Shown here: positions 28,802-37,392 of the stretch, one piece after another | Layout of the letters: each line of letters opens with the position of its first letter | Position numbering within the stretch: position 1 is the stretch's first letter | Assembly (NCBI GenBank): GCA_964556345.1 | Contig: CAZKWA010000004.1 | Coordinates: 1-64,000, forward strand | DNA from: Alloalcanivorax sp964556345 | GTDB lineage: Bacteria; Pseudomonadota; Gammaproteobacteria; Pseudomonadales; Alcanivoracaceae | DNA length: 64,000 nucleotides | Reading direction: 5' to 3' | Position numbers and translations under genes: made by a program | The notes under the pieces: generated by a model | The model's input: the letters and a program-made list of their open reading frames with translations, nothing else | Told to the model about the DNA's origin: nothing | Database searches by the model: none

Positions 28802-29497
28802 ATGAGCCGACGGGCCCTGCTGTTGGGCGCCACCGGTCTGGTTGGCGGACATTGCTTGCGTCTGCTGCTGGACTGCGACGCCTACCAGGAAGTGCGGGTG
28901 CTGACGCGCCGGCCACTGGGGGTCAGCCACCCGAAACTGATCGAGAAGGTGGTCGATCCGGCGCAATTTGAACGGGAAGCCGAGTTCTTCAATGTCGACG
29001 ATGTGTTTTGCGCCCTGGGCACCACGCTCAAGCAGGCCGGCTCCAAGGAAGCGTTCCGCGAGGTGGACCTGGGCCTGGTGACCACCATGGGCCGCATGGC
29101 GCGGGACGCCGGCGTGCAGCGCTTTTTGCTGGTGTCGGCGGTGAACGCCAACGCCCACTCGCCGTTTTTCTATGCGCGCACCAAGGGCCAGGCGGAGCGC
29201 GAATTGAAAGCGCTCAAGCTGCCGCTGCTGGCGCTGTTCCAGCCCTCGCTGCTGCTCGGCGAACGGGAGCGGCCGCGCCCGGTGGAAGCCTTCGGGATCC
29301 GTTTTTCGAAGATCATCGACCCGATCACCCGCTGGACCGACGCCCACTGGCTTCCGGTGAGCGGCGAACGGGTCGCCGAAGCCCTGGTGGGGATGGCGCT
29401 GGAAGGTCCGGCCACGGGGGTGTACCGGGTGCGCTTCCGCGATTTCGTGGTGTACGCCGGCAAGTTTCGTGAAAAATACCCCCAGCTTGCGTCTTAA
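28802..29497 (+). CDS. NAD(P)-binding oxidoreductase, HTATIP2/NmrA-like
   Basis: A 231-residue Rossmann protein: LLLGATGLVGGHCLRLLL gives the GxxGxxG NAD(P) motif at the N-terminus, followed by DDVFCALGTT, LLVSAVNANAH and a C-terminal half rich in Arg. This matches the NAD(P)H-binding atypical SDR family related to TIP30/HTATIP2. The reaction is not known. I set the start at ATG 28802, which follows GAGGGTACTACC; a longer start in the upstream gene is unlikely. It precedes rraA by 15 bp. Confidence 0.7.
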   Translation: MSRRALLLGATGLVGGHCLRLLLDCDAYQEVRVLTRRPLGVSHPKLIEKVVDPAQFEREAEFFNVDDVFCALGTTLKQAGSKEAFREVDLGLVTTMGRMARDAGVQRFLLVSAVNANAHSPFFYARTKGQAERELKALKLPLLALFQPSLLLGERERPRPVEAFGIRFSKIIDPITRWTDAHWLPVSGERVAEALVGMALEGPATGVYRVRFRDFVVYAGKFREKYPQLAS

Positions 29498-29512
29498 GTA
29501 GAAGGAGAGAAC

Positions 29513-29995
29513 ATGAGTTTCGTCACCTGTGATTTGTGCGATGACAACGCGGACCTGGTGTCCGTGGTCACCGGGCTTAACTGGTTCAGCTACGGGGGGC
29601 GTCGCGCCTTCGGCGGTGAGATCGTCACGGTGAAGTGTTTCGAGGACAATTCCCGCGTCAAGGCACACCTGGGCACCGACGGCAAAGGCAAGGTGCTGGT
29701 GGTCGACGGCGGCGGCAGCCTGCGCAACGCCCTGATCGGCGATATGATCGCCGAGAACGCGGTCAAGAACGGCTGGGAAGGCGTGATCATCCACGGCGCC
29801 TGCCGTGATGTGGACGAGCTGGCGAAGCTGGATATCGGCGTGCTTTCGCTGGGCTGTGTGCCGATCAAATCGGTGCGCCGGGATGAAGGCCAGCTGAACA
29901 TCGAAATCACCTTCGGCGGCGTCACCTTCCGCCCCGGCGACTACGTCTACGCCGACAATAATGGTGTCATCACCGCGCCCAAGCCGCTGCTTTGA
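29513..29995 (+). CDS. rraA: Ribonuclease E activity regulator RraA
   Basis: A 160-residue protein with the RraA/HMG-aldolase-like fold: FGGEIVTVKCFEDN, GKGKVLVVDGGGSLRNALIGDMIA and GVIIHGACRDVDEL. In E. coli RraA binds RNase E and inhibits RNA decay; in some bacteria the same fold acts as 4-hydroxy-4-methyl-2-oxoglutarate aldolase. The length and motifs fit canonical RraA. GAAGGAGAG lies 8 bases before the ATG. Confidence 0.88.
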   Translation: MSFVTCDLCDDNADLVSVVTGLNWFSYGGRRAFGGEIVTVKCFEDNSRVKAHLGTDGKGKVLVVDGGGSLRNALIGDMIAENAVKNGWEGVIIHGACRDVDELAKLDIGVLSLGCVPIKSVRRDEGQLNIEITFGGVTFRPGDYVYADNNGVITAPKPLL

Positions 29996-30140
29996 GAAGC
30001 GGCGGGCGGGTTTTGCGAAAATTTATACTTTATTGACGCTTTACCCCGTCCGTCTGGTTGTCACCCGGTTAACATCTGTTTGATGATAGCGGCGTCGAGC
30101 CAGACGGTGCTCGGCACCATCAAGCAACGGGGTTGTGTAC

Positions 30141-31682
30141 ATGGAGCGTTTTCGGTGGTGGCCGGTGCTGTGGCTGGCCCTGGCGGGCTTGCCGCTTTCG
30201 GCGTCGGGTTTCGCTTTCCAGGATGTGATCGACAAGGCACGGGCTCTGGCCGACGAGTCCTACCAGGCACCGGCACCGATTCCCGCTTTTCTGCGCGAAC
30301 TCACCTACGAGCAATACCAGGGCATTCGCTTCAAACCGGAGAACAGCCTCTGGATGAAGAGCAACGCCCGCTTTCAGGTGATGCTGATGTCACCGGGCCT
30401 GTATTTCAAACACCCGGTGGTGCTTCACGAGGTGGACGCCGAGGGCGTCCACCCGATTCCCTTCAACAAGAACGACTACACCTACACCAACGAAGAGCTG
30501 GCCAAGCGGATACCCGCGGATCTCGGCCATGGCGGCTTCAAACTGACCTATCCGCTGCAGGGGCCGGACAGCCGCAACCAGTTTCTGGTGTTCGCCGGCG
30601 CCAGCTACTTCCGCGCGGTGGGGCGCGACAACAGCTTCGGCCTGTCCGCCCGTGGCGTGGCGGTGGACACCGGCCTGCCGTCCGGCGAGCAGTTCCCCTC
30701 GTTCACCGAATTCTGGCTGGTACGCCCGGACGCCAAGGCGGACCGGATGACCGTTTACGCGCTGCTGGACGGGCGCAGCCTGACCGGCGCCTACCGCTTC
30801 GACGTGCGCACCGGCGACAATACCGTGATGGACGTGCAGGCGCGTCTGTTCATCCGTGACGACATCGAGAAGCTGGGTATCGCGCCGCTCACCAGCATGT
30901 TCTTTTACGGCGGCAACACCGCCCGCCCGCGCGGCGAATGGCGGCCCCGGGTGCACGACTCCGGGGGCCTGCTGGTTCATAACGGGGTCAGTGGTGAATG
31001 GCTGTGGCGCCCGCTGCTTAACCCGAAAAGTCTGAAGCTCGATTATTTCCAGACCGAATCAGTGCAAGGTTTCGGCCTGATGCAGCGCCAGACCGACTTC
31101 GAGGATTTCCAGGATTACGGCGCCAACTACCACCGCCGGCCGAGCGCCTGGGTGCGGCCCAAGAGCGACTGGGGCAAGGGCAGGGTGGTGCTGGTGCAGC
31201 TGCCCACCAACAATGAGACCAACGACAACATCGTGACGTTCTGGACGCCGGACGAACCGGTGCGCGAAGGCCAGGCGCTGTCGTTCGATTATTCCCTCAC
31301 GGTGGGCGGCCCCTCGGTGAGCGGCGGCGACCGGGCACGTGCCGAGAGAACCTTCGTCGGGGACGGCAACCGTGTCGGCGGTGGCACCGTGGACGGGGCC
31401 TACCGGGTGATTGTCGATTTCGCCGGCGGTCCTTTGCAGGGCCTGCCCGCGGACGCCCCGGTGACCAGCACCGTGACCGCCGGCGGCGACGCCGAGGTGA
31501 TCGAGCATTTCGTCGAATTCCTCAGCCCGGTCAACCGCTGGCGGCTGTCGATACTGGCGAAGCCGGCCCAGGGGCAGCCGCTGTCGTTGCGCGCTTTCCT
31601 GAAAAAGGAGGAAGAAGCGGTGTCGGAAACCTGGTCGTATGACATTCCCGCCGACAACGATATTCTCGGCGAGGCCCCCTGA
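30141..31682 (+). CDS. opgG: Periplasmic glucan biosynthesis protein OpgG (MdoG)
   Basis: A 513-residue protein with an N-terminal signal (WWPVLWLALAGLPLSASGFA) and the OpgG/OpgD core: FAFQDVIDKARALA, ELTYEQYQGIRFKPE, and HYRRP-like residues in YHRRPSAW. OpgG acts in the periplasm on the nascent beta-1,2-glucan backbone. I chose ATG 30141; a GTG two codons upstream is possible. It is followed with a 1-base overlap (TGATG) by a small ORF and then opgH. A short inverted pair CCGTCTGG/CCAGACGG (30050-30057, 30100-30107) lies in the leader. Confidence 0.9.
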   Translation: MERFRWWPVLWLALAGLPLSASGFAFQDVIDKARALADESYQAPAPIPAFLRELTYEQYQGIRFKPENSLWMKSNARFQVMLMSPGLYFKHPVVLHEVDAEGVHPIPFNKNDYTYTNEELAKRIPADLGHGGFKLTYPLQGPDSRNQFLVFAGASYFRAVGRDNSFGLSARGVAVDTGLPSGEQFPSFTEFWLVRPDAKADRMTVYALLDGRSLTGAYRFDVRTGDNTVMDVQARLFIRDDIEKLGIAPLTSMFFYGGNTARPRGEWRPRVHDSGGLLVHNGVSGEWLWRPLLNPKSLKLDYFQTESVQGFGLMQRQTDFEDFQDYGANYHRRPSAWVRPKSDWGKGRVVLVQLPTNNETNDNIVTFWTPDEPVREGQALSFDYSLTVGGPSVSGGDRARAERTFVGDGNRVGGGTVDGAYRVIVDFAGGPLQGLPADAPVTSTVTAGGDAEVIEHFVEFLSPVNRWRLSILAKPAQGQPLSLRAFLKKEEEAVSETWSYDIPADNDILGEAP

Positions 31683-31936
31683 TGCCGTACCGGGCGGTGG
31701 AAGAGACCCTGACACGGGTGCTGACGTATTTGCGGCTGGCCGGTGTCGCGGTGACCCCGGATGTGGCCCGGCGGGCCCTGCGCCTGGTGGACGACGCCCT
31801 GGAAGAGGGGGATCAGCAATTGCTGGCCCGGGTGATGGAGCGGCTGCCGGCGACCTTTCCACTACCGGAAGACGCGTTGCCGCCCCAGACGCCGCTGGTG
31901 CACCACGCCAGTGTTCGTTACGCGGATTCCTTATGA
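31682..31936 (+). CDS. Small ORF between opgG and opgH, unknown
   Basis: An 84-residue, mostly helical, Leu/Arg-rich protein starting MPYRAVEETLTRVLTYLRLAG, with no membrane segment and a Pro-rich C-terminal stretch. Its ATG overlaps the opgG stop by one base and its stop overlaps the opgH ATG (ATGA), so all three are translationally coupled. It may replace the cytoplasmic N-terminal region that E. coli OpgH has and this OpgH lacks; that is inference from position and size only. Confidence 0.6.
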   Translation: MPYRAVEETLTRVLTYLRLAGVAVTPDVARRALRLVDDALEEGDQQLLARVMERLPATFPLPEDALPPQTPLVHHASVRYADSL

Positions 31937-34038
31937 GTGACGCCAGCACCAGGGATTCGGTGCCCGATCTCACCGGCCGCTGGAAAGCGGTGGCGGTGGC
32001 GCGCCGGACGGTGCTCACCCTGTTGGTGCTGGGCCAGACCCTGGCCGGCGTGTACGGCATGCTGTCGGTGTTGCCTTACCACGGCCGCGACCTGCTGGAA
32101 CAAAGCATCGTTTTGTTGTTCGCGCTGCTGTTCGCCTGGATCTCGGTGGGCTTCTGGACCGCCATGCTGGGCTTTTACATGCGGCGCCGGGGCGGCGACC
32201 CGCAATCCCTGGCGCGCCGCCATGACGCCGACACGCTGGCGGCCACGCCGCTGGCCCGCACCGCCGTCGTGCTGCCGATCTATAACGAACCGGTGGACCG
32301 CACCCTGGCCGGCCTGCGCGCCACGGTGGAATCACTGCGCGCCAGCGGGCAACTGGACCACTTCGATTTCTACATTCTTTCCGACAGCCGCGACGCGGAC
32401 GTCTGGCTGGCGGAACGGGCCGGCTGGTACGCGCTGTGCCGGGAGCTGGGTCTGGAGGGCCGGTTGTTCTACCGGCACCGGCCGGTCAATCTGAATTTCA
32501 AAAGCGGCAACGTGGCGGACTTCCTGCGCCGCTGGGGCGCCGACTATCGCTACATGGTGGTGCTGGACGCGGACAGCGTGATGGGCGGCGATACCCTGGT
32601 GCGCATGGTGCGACACATGGAACTGGCGCCCCGCATCGGCATTCTGCAAAGCAGCCCGTCGCTGATTAATGCTCAGTCCGCCTTCGCCCGGTTCCAGCAA
32701 TTCGCCAACCGCCTTTACGGCCCCTTGTTCAGCACCGGCCTGGCCGCCTTGCAACTGGGAGAAGCGGCGTACTGGGGCCACAACGCCATCATTCGCACCG
32801 CGCCCTTCATGGCGCATTGCGGCCTGCGGCGCCTGTCCGGCTTCGGGCTCTTCAAGGGCTCGATCATGAGCCACGACTTTGTCGAGGCCGCCTATATGGG
32901 ACGCGCCGGCTATCAGGTGTGGATGGAGCCGGCGCTGCACCAAAGCTACGAGGAATCGCCGCCCACCCTGGTGGACGAGCTGACCCGCGATCGCCGTTGG
33001 GCGAAAGGCAATATGCAGCACCTCTGGCTGTTGTTGTTCGGCCGTCGTATCCGCTTCGCCCATCGCATGGCGTTCATCAACGGCATCCTGTCCTATCTGG
33101 CGTCGCCGGTGTGGTTCGTGTTCCTGGTGCTTACCAGCATCGAGGCCACGCGGCTGACGCTGTGGCCGATCGACTACTTTCCCGATCCGCAGAGCAGCAT
33201 GTTCCCGGTATGGCCGGAGTGGCACCCGCACTGGGCGGTGGCGATGATTCTGAGCACCTTTTTCCTGCTGTTCTTCCCCAAATTCCTGGCGGTGGCGGAC
33301 GTGCTGCTCAGCGGCGGGCGGCGACAGTTCGGCGGCTTCTGGAAGCTGCTTGTGTCGGTGTGCCTGGAGCTGCTGGTGTCCATGCTGCTGGCGCCGATTC
33401 GCATGCTGGCGCACAGCCGCTATGTGCTGGAGGCGCTGTTCAATGTGTCGCTGCACTGGGGCGGCCAGAACCGCACCGACGAGACCGGCTGGGGGCAGGC
33501 GCTGGTGAACCAGGCACCGGGCACGGTGCTGGCCGCCGGCTGGGCGGCGCTGGCCCTGTGGCTGGACCCGATGTTCTTTTACTGGTCGCTGCCGGTGGCG
33601 CTGCCGCTGATTCTCGCGGCGCCCACCTCGGTGCTGCTGAGCCGGGCGGCCATCGGCCGCTGGCTGCGTGAGCGCGGTCTGCTGCTGACCCCGGAAGAGC
33701 AGCGCCTGGTGCCCCTGGTGAGCACGGTCGCCGAACCGGTCACGTTGAACCCGACACCGCTGAGCGCGTTTGAAGCCGCCGTGATCGATCCGCGCTTGAA
33801 CCGGCTGCACCGGGAGCACGCCCGCCAGCGTCGCACCGTGGACCCGGACACTCTGGGGCAATGGGCCGGGCGCTGCCTGGAGCAGGGGCCGCGCGGATTG
33901 AATCGCTTTCAGCTCAATGCGCTTGCCCGTGACGCGGGCAGCCTGAAATGGCTGCACCGGCAAGCCTGGTGCTCGGAGCCGGGCAGTTATTGGGGGCGGC
34001 GCATCGCGCAACTCGGGGTGGTCGCGCGCGGCGCTTGA
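31933..34038 (+). CDS. opgH: Glucans biosynthesis glucosyltransferase OpgH (MdoH)
   Basis: A 701-residue membrane glycosyltransferase (GT2 family). Its catalytic parts are VLPIYNEPVDRT, MVVLDADSVMGGDTLVR (DxD), HDFVEAAYMGRAGYQV and the QxxRW motif in RDRRWAKGN. Two N-terminal helices and about six C-terminal helices (from residue ~380) are visible. It polymerises UDP-glucose into the beta-1,2 backbone and exports it. E. coli MdoH is about 847 residues; this protein lacks most of the first ~130 cytoplasmic residues and starts right before the first helix. Start ATG 31933 overlaps the small ORF. Confidence 0.9.
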   Translation: MSDASTRDSVPDLTGRWKAVAVARRTVLTLLVLGQTLAGVYGMLSVLPYHGRDLLEQSIVLLFALLFAWISVGFWTAMLGFYMRRRGGDPQSLARRHDADTLAATPLARTAVVLPIYNEPVDRTLAGLRATVESLRASGQLDHFDFYILSDSRDADVWLAERAGWYALCRELGLEGRLFYRHRPVNLNFKSGNVADFLRRWGADYRYMVVLDADSVMGGDTLVRMVRHMELAPRIGILQSSPSLINAQSAFARFQQFANRLYGPLFSTGLAALQLGEAAYWGHNAIIRTAPFMAHCGLRRLSGFGLFKGSIMSHDFVEAAYMGRAGYQVWMEPALHQSYEESPPTLVDELTRDRRWAKGNMQHLWLLLFGRRIRFAHRMAFINGILSYLASPVWFVFLVLTSIEATRLTLWPIDYFPDPQSSMFPVWPEWHPHWAVAMILSTFFLLFFPKFLAVADVLLSGGRRQFGGFWKLLVSVCLELLVSMLLAPIRMLAHSRYVLEALFNVSLHWGGQNRTDETGWGQALVNQAPGTVLAAGWAALALWLDPMFFYWSLPVALPLILAAPTSVLLSRAAIGRWLRERGLLLTPEEQRLVPLVSTVAEPVTLNPTPLSAFEAAVIDPRLNRLHREHARQRRTVDPDTLGQWAGRCLEQGPRGLNRFQLNALARDAGSLKWLHRQAWCSEPGSYWGRRIAQLGVVARGA

Positions 34039-34076
34039 CGTTAGTCTTCTCTCAAACCGCTTCAAAGGACGAAGCC

Positions 34077-34493
34077 ATGTTGAATACATTACAGGTAAGG
34101 GACTACATGATTCGTGACCCCTTCCTGCTTTCTCCCGCCATGTCGGTCACCGAGGCGATCCGTGTGTTACTGGCCCAGGGCCTGGCCGGGGCGCCCGTGG
34201 TGGAACGGGGCAGGCTGGTGGGCATGTTCTCGGAGTCCGACGGTTTGAAGGGCGTGCTTGACGCCGGCTACCACCATATCGGTATCGGCTGCGTGGCCGA
34301 CTATATGAGCCGGGAGGTCAACCGGCTGAGCTGCCATGCCACGGTTCAGGAAGCCGCGGAAATGTTTCTTCGTAACCACCGCCGTTGCTTGCCGGTGGTG
34401 GACGGCCAGCGGCTGGTGGGGCAACTGAACCGTTGCGATATTCTGCGCGCCGTCTCCTTGGAGGGCGCGCCGATGGAGGCAACAACCAACTAA
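34077..34493 (+). CDS. CBS-pair domain protein
   Basis: A 138-residue stand-alone CBS pair. The first repeat reads VRDYMIRDPFLLSPAMSVTEAIRVLL and the second VADYMSREVNRLSCHATVQEAAEMFL...RCLPVVD. Such pairs bind adenosyl compounds and tune partner proteins. It begins 38 bp after opgH and precedes the DUF805 gene by 18 bp. The frame is also open further upstream, inside opgH; ATG 34077 after AAAGGACGAAG is the natural start. Confidence 0.75.
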   Translation: MLNTLQVRDYMIRDPFLLSPAMSVTEAIRVLLAQGLAGAPVVERGRLVGMFSESDGLKGVLDAGYHHIGIGCVADYMSREVNRLSCHATVQEAAEMFLRNHRRCLPVVDGQRLVGQLNRCDILRAVSLEGAPMEATTN

Positions 34494-34511
34494 AAGAACT
34501 GGGGGAATACC

Positions 34512-35081
34512 ATGAACCAACCTTACGCGTCACCGGCCTCGGCGTTGGAGGCCGGCGCGGAAAGCCGCTATCAACCGCGTTTATTCCAGGTGCAGGGACG
34601 CCTCGGCAGGGTGCGTTATTTCGTCTACGTCATGGCCATCAGCCTGATTGTCTATGCGGTGATGACCGCGATGGCGGTGATCTTCGGTCTCGCCGGGGCG
34701 TCAACCGACCCGGACAGCGGCGGCGCCACCCTGCTGGTGATGATGCCGTTGCTCGGCCTGTGTGGCCTGTTCGCCTTCGTGATGAGCATTATTTACGGTG
34801 TGCGCCGGTTCAATGATATGAACATGAGCGGCTGGCTGATCCTGCTGATGTTCGTGCCACTGGCCAACTTTGTGATCGCCCTGATGATGTTGTTCGTGCC
34901 GGGCAGCAAGGGTGGCAACAAGTACGGCCCGGCGCCGACCGCCAATGGCGGCGGGCTGATCGCCGCGCTGGTGATCATGTTGTTGGTGATGGTGGGGTGG
35001 ATCGGCGTCCTCGGCGCGGTGGCGATTCCCGCCTACCAGGATTACGTGGAGCGCGCCCAGATGCACCAGATGCAGCGCTAA
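34512..35081 (+). CDS. DUF805 membrane protein
   Basis: A 189-residue protein with four hydrophobic segments (about 37-62, 74-98, 108-128, 145-170). GRLGRVRYFVY at the N-terminus and VRRFNDMNMSGWL are the DUF805 signatures. The C-terminus (GAVAIPAYQDYVERA) resembles the start of a type IV pilin, a feature often seen in these proteins. No function is known. A strong terminator follows its stop. Confidence 0.75.
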   Translation: MNQPYASPASALEAGAESRYQPRLFQVQGRLGRVRYFVYVMAISLIVYAVMTAMAVIFGLAGASTDPDSGGATLLVMMPLLGLCGLFAFVMSIIYGVRRFNDMNMSGWLILLMFVPLANFVIALMMLFVPGSKGGNKYGPAPTANGGGLIAALVIMLLVMVGWIGVLGAVAIPAYQDYVERAQMHQMQR

Positions 35082-35086
35082 AAAAA

Positions 35087-35114
35087 GGGCCTCCTGATGG
35101 AGGCCCTTTTTTTT
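35087..35114. terminator. Bidirectional intrinsic terminator between the DUF805 gene and mdh
   Basis: An 8-bp perfect stem GGGCCTCC/GGAGGCCC with loop TGAT is flanked by AAAAAA on one side and TTTTTTTT on the other. It can stop both the plus-strand DUF805 unit and the minus-strand mdh transcript. Confidence 0.9.
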
Positions 35115-35147
35115 GATCAGCGGTCCTGTTGAGAGACCGGGATCGTC

Positions 35148-36128
35148 TTACGGCAGCAGATGCTTCACCGCGTCACGCTCTTCGGCCAGCTCGGTTTCGG
35201 TGGCGGTCATGCGCTCGCGGGAGAAGTCATTCACTTCCAGGCCCTGAACGATTTCCCAGTCGCCGTTCTTGCAAACGCACGGGTAGGAGTAGATCAGGCC
35301 TTCCTGAATGCCATAGGAGCCGTCGCTGTAGATGCCCATGGACACCCAGTCGCCGTCGTCGCTGCCCAGCGCCCAGCTGCGCATGTGGTCGATCGCGGCG
35401 TTGGCGGCGGACGCGGCGGAGGACGCGCCCCGCGCCTTGATGATGGCGGCGCCGCGCTGCTGCACGGTGGGGATGTAGTCGTTCTCGTACCAGTCCTGCT
35501 CGACCTGATCGATGGCGGGCTTGCCGTCCACTTCGCAGTGGTGCAGGTCCGGGTACTGGGTGGAGGAATGGTTGCCCCAGATGGTCATCTTCTTAACGTC
35601 GTTGATGCTCTTGCCCAGCTTGTTGCCCAGCTGCGCCATGGCGCGGTTGTGGTCCAGGCGGGTCATGGCGGTGAACTGACGCGGATTGATGTCCGGTGCG
35701 TTGCGCTGCGCGATCAGGGCGTTGGTGTTGGCCGGGTTGCCGACCACCAGCACCTTGATGTCGCGGCTGGCCACTTCGTTGATGGCCTGGCCCTGGGCGG
35801 AGAAGATCGCGGCGTTGGCTTCCAGCAGGTCCTTGCGCTCCATACCCGGACCGCGCGGACGCGCGCCCACCAGCAGGGCGTAATCGGCGTCCTTGAAGGC
35901 TACCTTGGCGTCGTCGGTCTGCACGATACCGTCGACCAGCGGAAAGGCGCAGTCTTCCAGCTCCATGGCCACGCCTTTGAGGGCTTCCAGGGCGGGAGTG
36001 ATTTCGAGAAGCTGGAGGATAACCGGCTGGTCTTTGCCGAGCATGTCGCCGGAGGCGATGCGGAACAGCAGGGAATAGCTGATCTGGCCAGCGGCGCCGG
36101 TGACAGCTACGCGTACGGGTGCTTTCAT
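35148..36128 (-). CDS. mdh: Malate dehydrogenase
   Basis: A 326-residue NAD-dependent malate dehydrogenase of the cytosolic-type group: Rossmann motif VTGAAGQISYSLLF (9-22), substrate arginines in ARPRGPGMERKD, GNPANTNAL, TRLDHNRA and catalytic His in IWGNHSSTQYPD. It interconverts malate and oxaloacetate in the TCA and glyoxylate cycles; malate synthase G lies at 53 kb. ATG 36128 follows AAGGAGA. A TATAAT box lies about 95 bases upstream. Confidence 0.95.
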   Translation of the reverse strand: MKAPVRVAVTGAAGQISYSLLFRIASGDMLGKDQPVILQLLEITPALEALKGVAMELEDCAFPLVDGIVQTDDAKVAFKDADYALLVGARPRGPGMERKDLLEANAAIFSAQGQAINEVASRDIKVLVVGNPANTNALIAQRNAPDINPRQFTAMTRLDHNRAMAQLGNKLGKSINDVKKMTIWGNHSSTQYPDLHHCEVDGKPAIDQVEQDWYENDYIPTVQQRGAAIIKARGASSAASAANAAIDHMRSWALGSDDGDWVSMGIYSDGSYGIQEGLIYSYPCVCKNGDWEIVQGLEVNDFSRERMTATETELAEERDAVKHLLP

Positions 36129-36222
36129 TAAAAATCTCCTTGGAATCGTCGGGAGAACTGAGGAGCCTCTGAATACGACCTTGGCGGGCAGGGCGCATTC
36201 GGAGGTTCCCCGGGCCGCGCGC

Positions 36223-36228
36223 ATTATA
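36223..36228 (-). promoter_or_regulatory. Possible -10 element of mdh
   Basis: The minus strand reads TATAAT here, a perfect sigma-70 -10 box in an otherwise GC-rich gap, about 95 bases before the mdh ATG. The matching -35 region is weak (no TTGACA-like hexamer at 16-18 bases). Confidence 0.4.
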
Positions 36229-36288
36229 GAGTAGCTGATGGGCGAGCGCACGGATCGCCGGTCAAACCGAGCAGGAGGACAGGTCAGG

Positions 36289-37392
36289 GTGAGCCAATGG
36301 GACGTGATCGTGGTTGGCGCCGGCCAGGCGGGCTGCGCCGCCGCCTGGGATCTGGCCGCCGGCGGTGCCCGGGTGTTGTTGCTGCACAGCGGCCCGGAGC
36401 GCCACAAGCCCTGCGCCGGCGGCCTGACCATCAAGGCGCTGCGCCGCTACCGGTTCGCCCTCGACAGCGTGATCCGCGAGCCGGTGCGCCGCCTTACCTT
36501 GCGGCGCGACAGCGGCCTCGCCGCCACCTTTGTCACCCAGGCGCCGTTCTGCGTGATGACCCACCGTCGCGAGCTGGACGCGCTGGCGCGGCGCCAGGCG
36601 TGCCGGCGGGGCGCGGTGTGGCGGCGCACCGCCGGCGTGCGCCGTTTGCGTCAGGACGCCGCCGGGGTGTCGATTGTCACCGAAGAGGGCGAACACCACC
36701 GGGGCCGCTGCCTGATCGCCGCCGACGGCGCCCATAGCCCCCTGCGCCGTCTCTTGCACGGTCAGGGCGACGGCCTCGGGGCGCTGGCGCTGGAAGGGCA
36801 CCTGCCGCGCGAGCGGGCCGGCCATTACCCGCCCATGACGCTGGATTTCGGCGTGCTGGCCGGCGGTTACGGCTGGCTGTTTCCCAAGGGCGACCATATC
36901 AATGTGGGGCTTTACACCTGGTGCCGGAACCGCGCCCGGCCCACGGCTTCCGCCCTGGCCGACTATGCCCGGCGCGCCCTGGGCAGCGACCGGCTGGAGG
37001 CGGTCGGCGGCTATCCCCTCGGCACCTGGCTGAATCGCAGGCCGCCGCTGTGCGGGCGGGTGCTGTTCGTGGGGGACGCGGCCGGCGCCACGGAGCGATT
37101 GCTGGGCGAGGGCATCTACGGCGCGGTGTTGAGCGGGCAGCTGGCCGCCACGGCGGTGCTGGCCGGGCGCCCCGGGGATTACCCGTTGCTGTTGAGCGCC
37201 TGGCGGGAGGAACTGGATCAGGTGGAGAGCCTGACGAGGCGGTTCTACGCCGTGCCCGGTCCGGCGTACGCCGCCCTGCGGCGCTGGCTGGCGCCCGGGC
37301 TGCTGGGCGGTTACGCCGAGGGGCTGACCCTGGGTGGCGTCAAACGGGCCTGGTTCAGTGGCCGCCGCTTTCCCGGTAGCTCACCGGCGTGA
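36289..37392 (+). CDS. Geranylgeranyl reductase-like FAD-dependent oxidoreductase
   Basis: A 367-residue flavoprotein with Rossmann motif VIVVGAGQAGCAAAWDLA, then KPCAGGLT, typical of the geranylgeranyl reductase family, ADGAHSPLRR and the C-terminal FVGDAAGATERLLGEGIYGAVLSGQLAA. Members reduce isoprenoid or lipid double bonds or hydroxylate aromatics. I chose GTG 36289 because AGGAGG is 10 bases upstream; an ATG at 36238 lacks a ribosome binding site. Its last 38 bases overlap the convergent AraC gene. Confidence 0.75.
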   Translation: MSQWDVIVVGAGQAGCAAAWDLAAGGARVLLLHSGPERHKPCAGGLTIKALRRYRFALDSVIREPVRRLTLRRDSGLAATFVTQAPFCVMTHRRELDALARRQACRRGAVWRRTAGVRRLRQDAAGVSIVTEEGEHHRGRCLIAADGAHSPLRRLLHGQGDGLGALALEGHLPRERAGHYPPMTLDFGVLAGGYGWLFPKGDHINVGLYTWCRNRARPTASALADYARRALGSDRLEAVGGYPLGTWLNRRPPLCGRVLFVGDAAGATERLLGEGIYGAVLSGQLAATAVLAGRPGDYPLLLSAWREELDQVESLTRRFYAVPGPAYAALRRWLAPGLLGGYAEGLTLGGVKRAWFSGRRFPGSSPA

